Positions 40,497 through 41,505 of a stretch of DNA of 41,505 bases are shown here, in pieces; positions within the stretch are counted from its first letter, which is position 1, and every line of letters begins with the position of its first letter. Source of the stretch: Mycobacterium sp. shizuoka-1 (GTDB lineage Bacteria; Actinomycetota; Actinomycetes; Mycobacteriales; Mycobacteriaceae); assembly GCF_002723835.1 (NCBI RefSeq), contig NZ_BEWG01000095.1, positions 91,283-132,787 on the forward strand, given 5' to 3'. Under the pieces are notes generated by a model. It searched no databases. It was not told the origin of the DNA and saw only the letters and a program-made list of their open reading frames with translations. Position numbers and translations under genes: made by a program.

Positions 40497-40736
40497 GTGG
40501 CCCGTGTAGTGGTCAACGTGATGCCCAAAGCCGAGATTCTCGACCCTCAGGGCCAGGCCATTGTCGGCGCACTGGGCCGGCTGGGACACGCCGGCATCTC
40601 AGATGTCCGTCAGGGCAAGCGATTCGAACTCGAAGTCGACGATTCGGTCAGCGAGTCCGAGCTCGCCGAAATCGCCGAGTCGCTGCTGGCCAACACCGTG
40701 ATCGAGGACTGGTCGATCACCCGGGAGCACGAGTGA
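40497..40736 (+). CDS. purS: Phosphoribosylformylglycinamidine synthase subunit PurS
   Basis: 79 residues: ARVVVNVMPKAEILDPQGQA, then GRLGHAGISDVRQGKRFEL and LLANTVIEDW, the standard PurS pattern. It bridges PurQ and PurL in the FGAM synthase complex and passes ammonia. GTG start with AGGAGAG just before it. Its TGA overlaps the purQ GTG (GTGA). Confidence 0.97.
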   Translation: MARVVVNVMPKAEILDPQGQAIVGALGRLGHAGISDVRQGKRFELEVDDSVSESELAEIAESLLANTVIEDWSITREHE

Positions 40737-41404
40737 GCGCGCGGATCGGCGTCATCACCTTCCCCGGCACCCTCGACGATGTGGACGCCGCCCGGGCGGT
40801 GCGCCTGGCCGGCGGCGAGGCCGTCAGCCTCTGGCACGGTGACGCCGACCTCAAGGGTGTCGACGCGGTGGTGGTACCCGGCGGGTTCTCCTACGGCGAC
40901 TACCTACGCTGCGGCGCGATCGCGAAGTTCGCGCCGGTGATGGGCCAGGTCATCGCCGCAGCCGAGGGCGGGATGCCGGTGCTCGGCATCTGCAACGGCT
41001 TCCAGGTGCTCTGCGAGGCGGGGCTGCTGCCCGGCGCGCTGACCCGCAATGCCGGCCTGCACTTCATCTGCCGCGACGTGTGGCTGAAAGTCGATTCGAT
41101 CACCAGCGCCTGGTCGTCGCGCTACGAGTGGGGCGCCGAACTGTTGGTGCCGCTGAAGTCGGGGGAGGGCCGCTACGTGGCCAGCGACGCCGTGCTCGAC
41201 GAACTCGAGGGCGAGGGCCGGGTGGTGTTCCGCTACGCCGACAACCCCAACGGGTCGATGCGCGACATCGCGGGAATCAGCTCCGCCAACGGGCGGGTCG
41301 TCGGCCTGATGCCGCACCCCGAGCACGCCACCGAAGCGTTGACCGGCCCGTCCGACGACGGGCTGGGCCTGTTCTTGTCCGCCCTCGACCTGGTCCTGAC
41401 ATAG
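40733..41404 (+). CDS. purQ: Phosphoribosylformylglycinamidine synthase, glutaminase subunit PurQ
   Basis: 223 residues, class I glutamine amidotransferase: VVVPGGFSYGDYLRCGA, nucleophile C87 in LGICNGFQVL, and H195 with E197 in PHPEHATE. It releases ammonia from glutamine for FGAM synthesis with PurS and PurL; purL is not in the window. It starts at GTG overlapping purS by 4 bases. Confidence 0.98.
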   Translation: MSARIGVITFPGTLDDVDAARAVRLAGGEAVSLWHGDADLKGVDAVVVPGGFSYGDYLRCGAIAKFAPVMGQVIAAAEGGMPVLGICNGFQVLCEAGLLPGALTRNAGLHFICRDVWLKVDSITSAWSSRYEWGAELLVPLKSGEGRYVASDAVLDELEGEGRVVFRYADNPNGSMRDIAGISSANGRVVGLMPHPEHATEALTGPSDDGLGLFLSALDLVLT

Positions 41405-41505
41405 ATTTCGGCGCGAAAACCGCCGCTGGGCGAACTGTTCTGTTCGGGGACATCGCTGACAGTGGTATGTCTCGGGACATCGCTGACACCTGAGTAGGGC
41501 TGGGA
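41405..41505. repeat. Direct repeat after purQ, possible mobile-element end
   Basis: GGGACATCGCTGACA occurs twice, at 41447-41461 and 41474-41488 (period 27), with AGTGGTATGTCTC between. The AT-richer start (41405-41425) holds TTTCG-GCG-CGAAA, a small hairpin that may end purQ. Repeated GACATCGCTGACA-like blocks remind me of the terminal regions of IS481-type elements in actinobacteria, but no transposase is inside the window. Confidence 0.5.

Overview
The window is GC-rich (roughly 65-70%), uses GTG starts freely, packs genes with 1-8 base overlaps, and encodes proteins I recognise as actinobacterial and specifically mycobacterial. From memory, and not by a search, the gene order follows the Mycobacterium tuberculosis stretch from about Rv0760c to Rv0788: ketosteroid-isomerase-like protein, adhB, ferredoxin, cyp51, SDR, cyp123, TetR, aldA, purD, purB, purC, ptrB, purS and purQ. 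It is therefore very probably chromosomal backbone of a mycobacterium, more likely an environmental or fast-growing type because several catabolic modules are inserted that I do not expect in M. tuberculosis.

Left part (1-9000, minus strand). A TetR regulator heads a translationally coupled run: CYP123-like P450, SDR, CYP51 sterol demethylase and a small iron-sulfur ferredoxin. Next come a three-copy tandem repeat of 59-60 bp with hairpins, an NTF2-like protein, an NDMA-type alcohol dehydrogenase behind its own leader with a KstR-like box, an old-yellow-enzyme/dienoyl-CoA reductase, a ketosteroid-isomerase-like protein and the start of another SDR. Divergently (9176-12740, plus strand) lie aldehyde dehydrogenase, SDR, a 3-hydroxyisobutyrate-dehydrogenase-like protein and a carboxymuconolactone-decarboxylase-like protein. 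Two near-identical palindromes between the TetR gene and the aldehyde dehydrogenase look like operators for the TetR protein. The content suggests sterol/isoprenoid or related alcohol oxidation.

Centre (12741-24500). A two-gene module of a double YCII-domain protein and an ECF42-type sigma factor has a structured leader. It is followed by a small membrane protein, a TetR/membrane protein pair, a CYP125-like P450 divergent from a carboxyltransferase (acyl-CoA carboxylase beta type), purD, a CYP124-like P450, a Tat-exported esterase, another TetR and an SDR.

Right part (24508-41505). A DUF429 protein and purB are followed by what looks like an inserted catabolic island (26763 to about 33280). 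It holds a TDT-family transporter, a mycofactocin-type SDR, a TetR regulator and a four-gene operon of Rieske oxygenase alpha subunit, two NTF2-fold proteins and a GMC oxidoreductase. It sits where M. tuberculosis carries cyp126, and an 18-codon reading frame at its left edge may be a cyp126 stub. The backbone then resumes: membrane protein, purC, an intact ptrB, glutathione peroxidase, DUF2334 protein, SDR, MBL-fold hydrolase, secreted protein, purS and purQ. The last 100 bases contain a directly repeated 15-mer that may be the end of a mobile element.

Five purine genes (purD, B, C, S, Q) are interleaved with four P450s and many oxidoreductases. I saw no rRNA, tRNA, CRISPR array, complete transposase or riboswitch, and no stretch over 300 bases without a gene.
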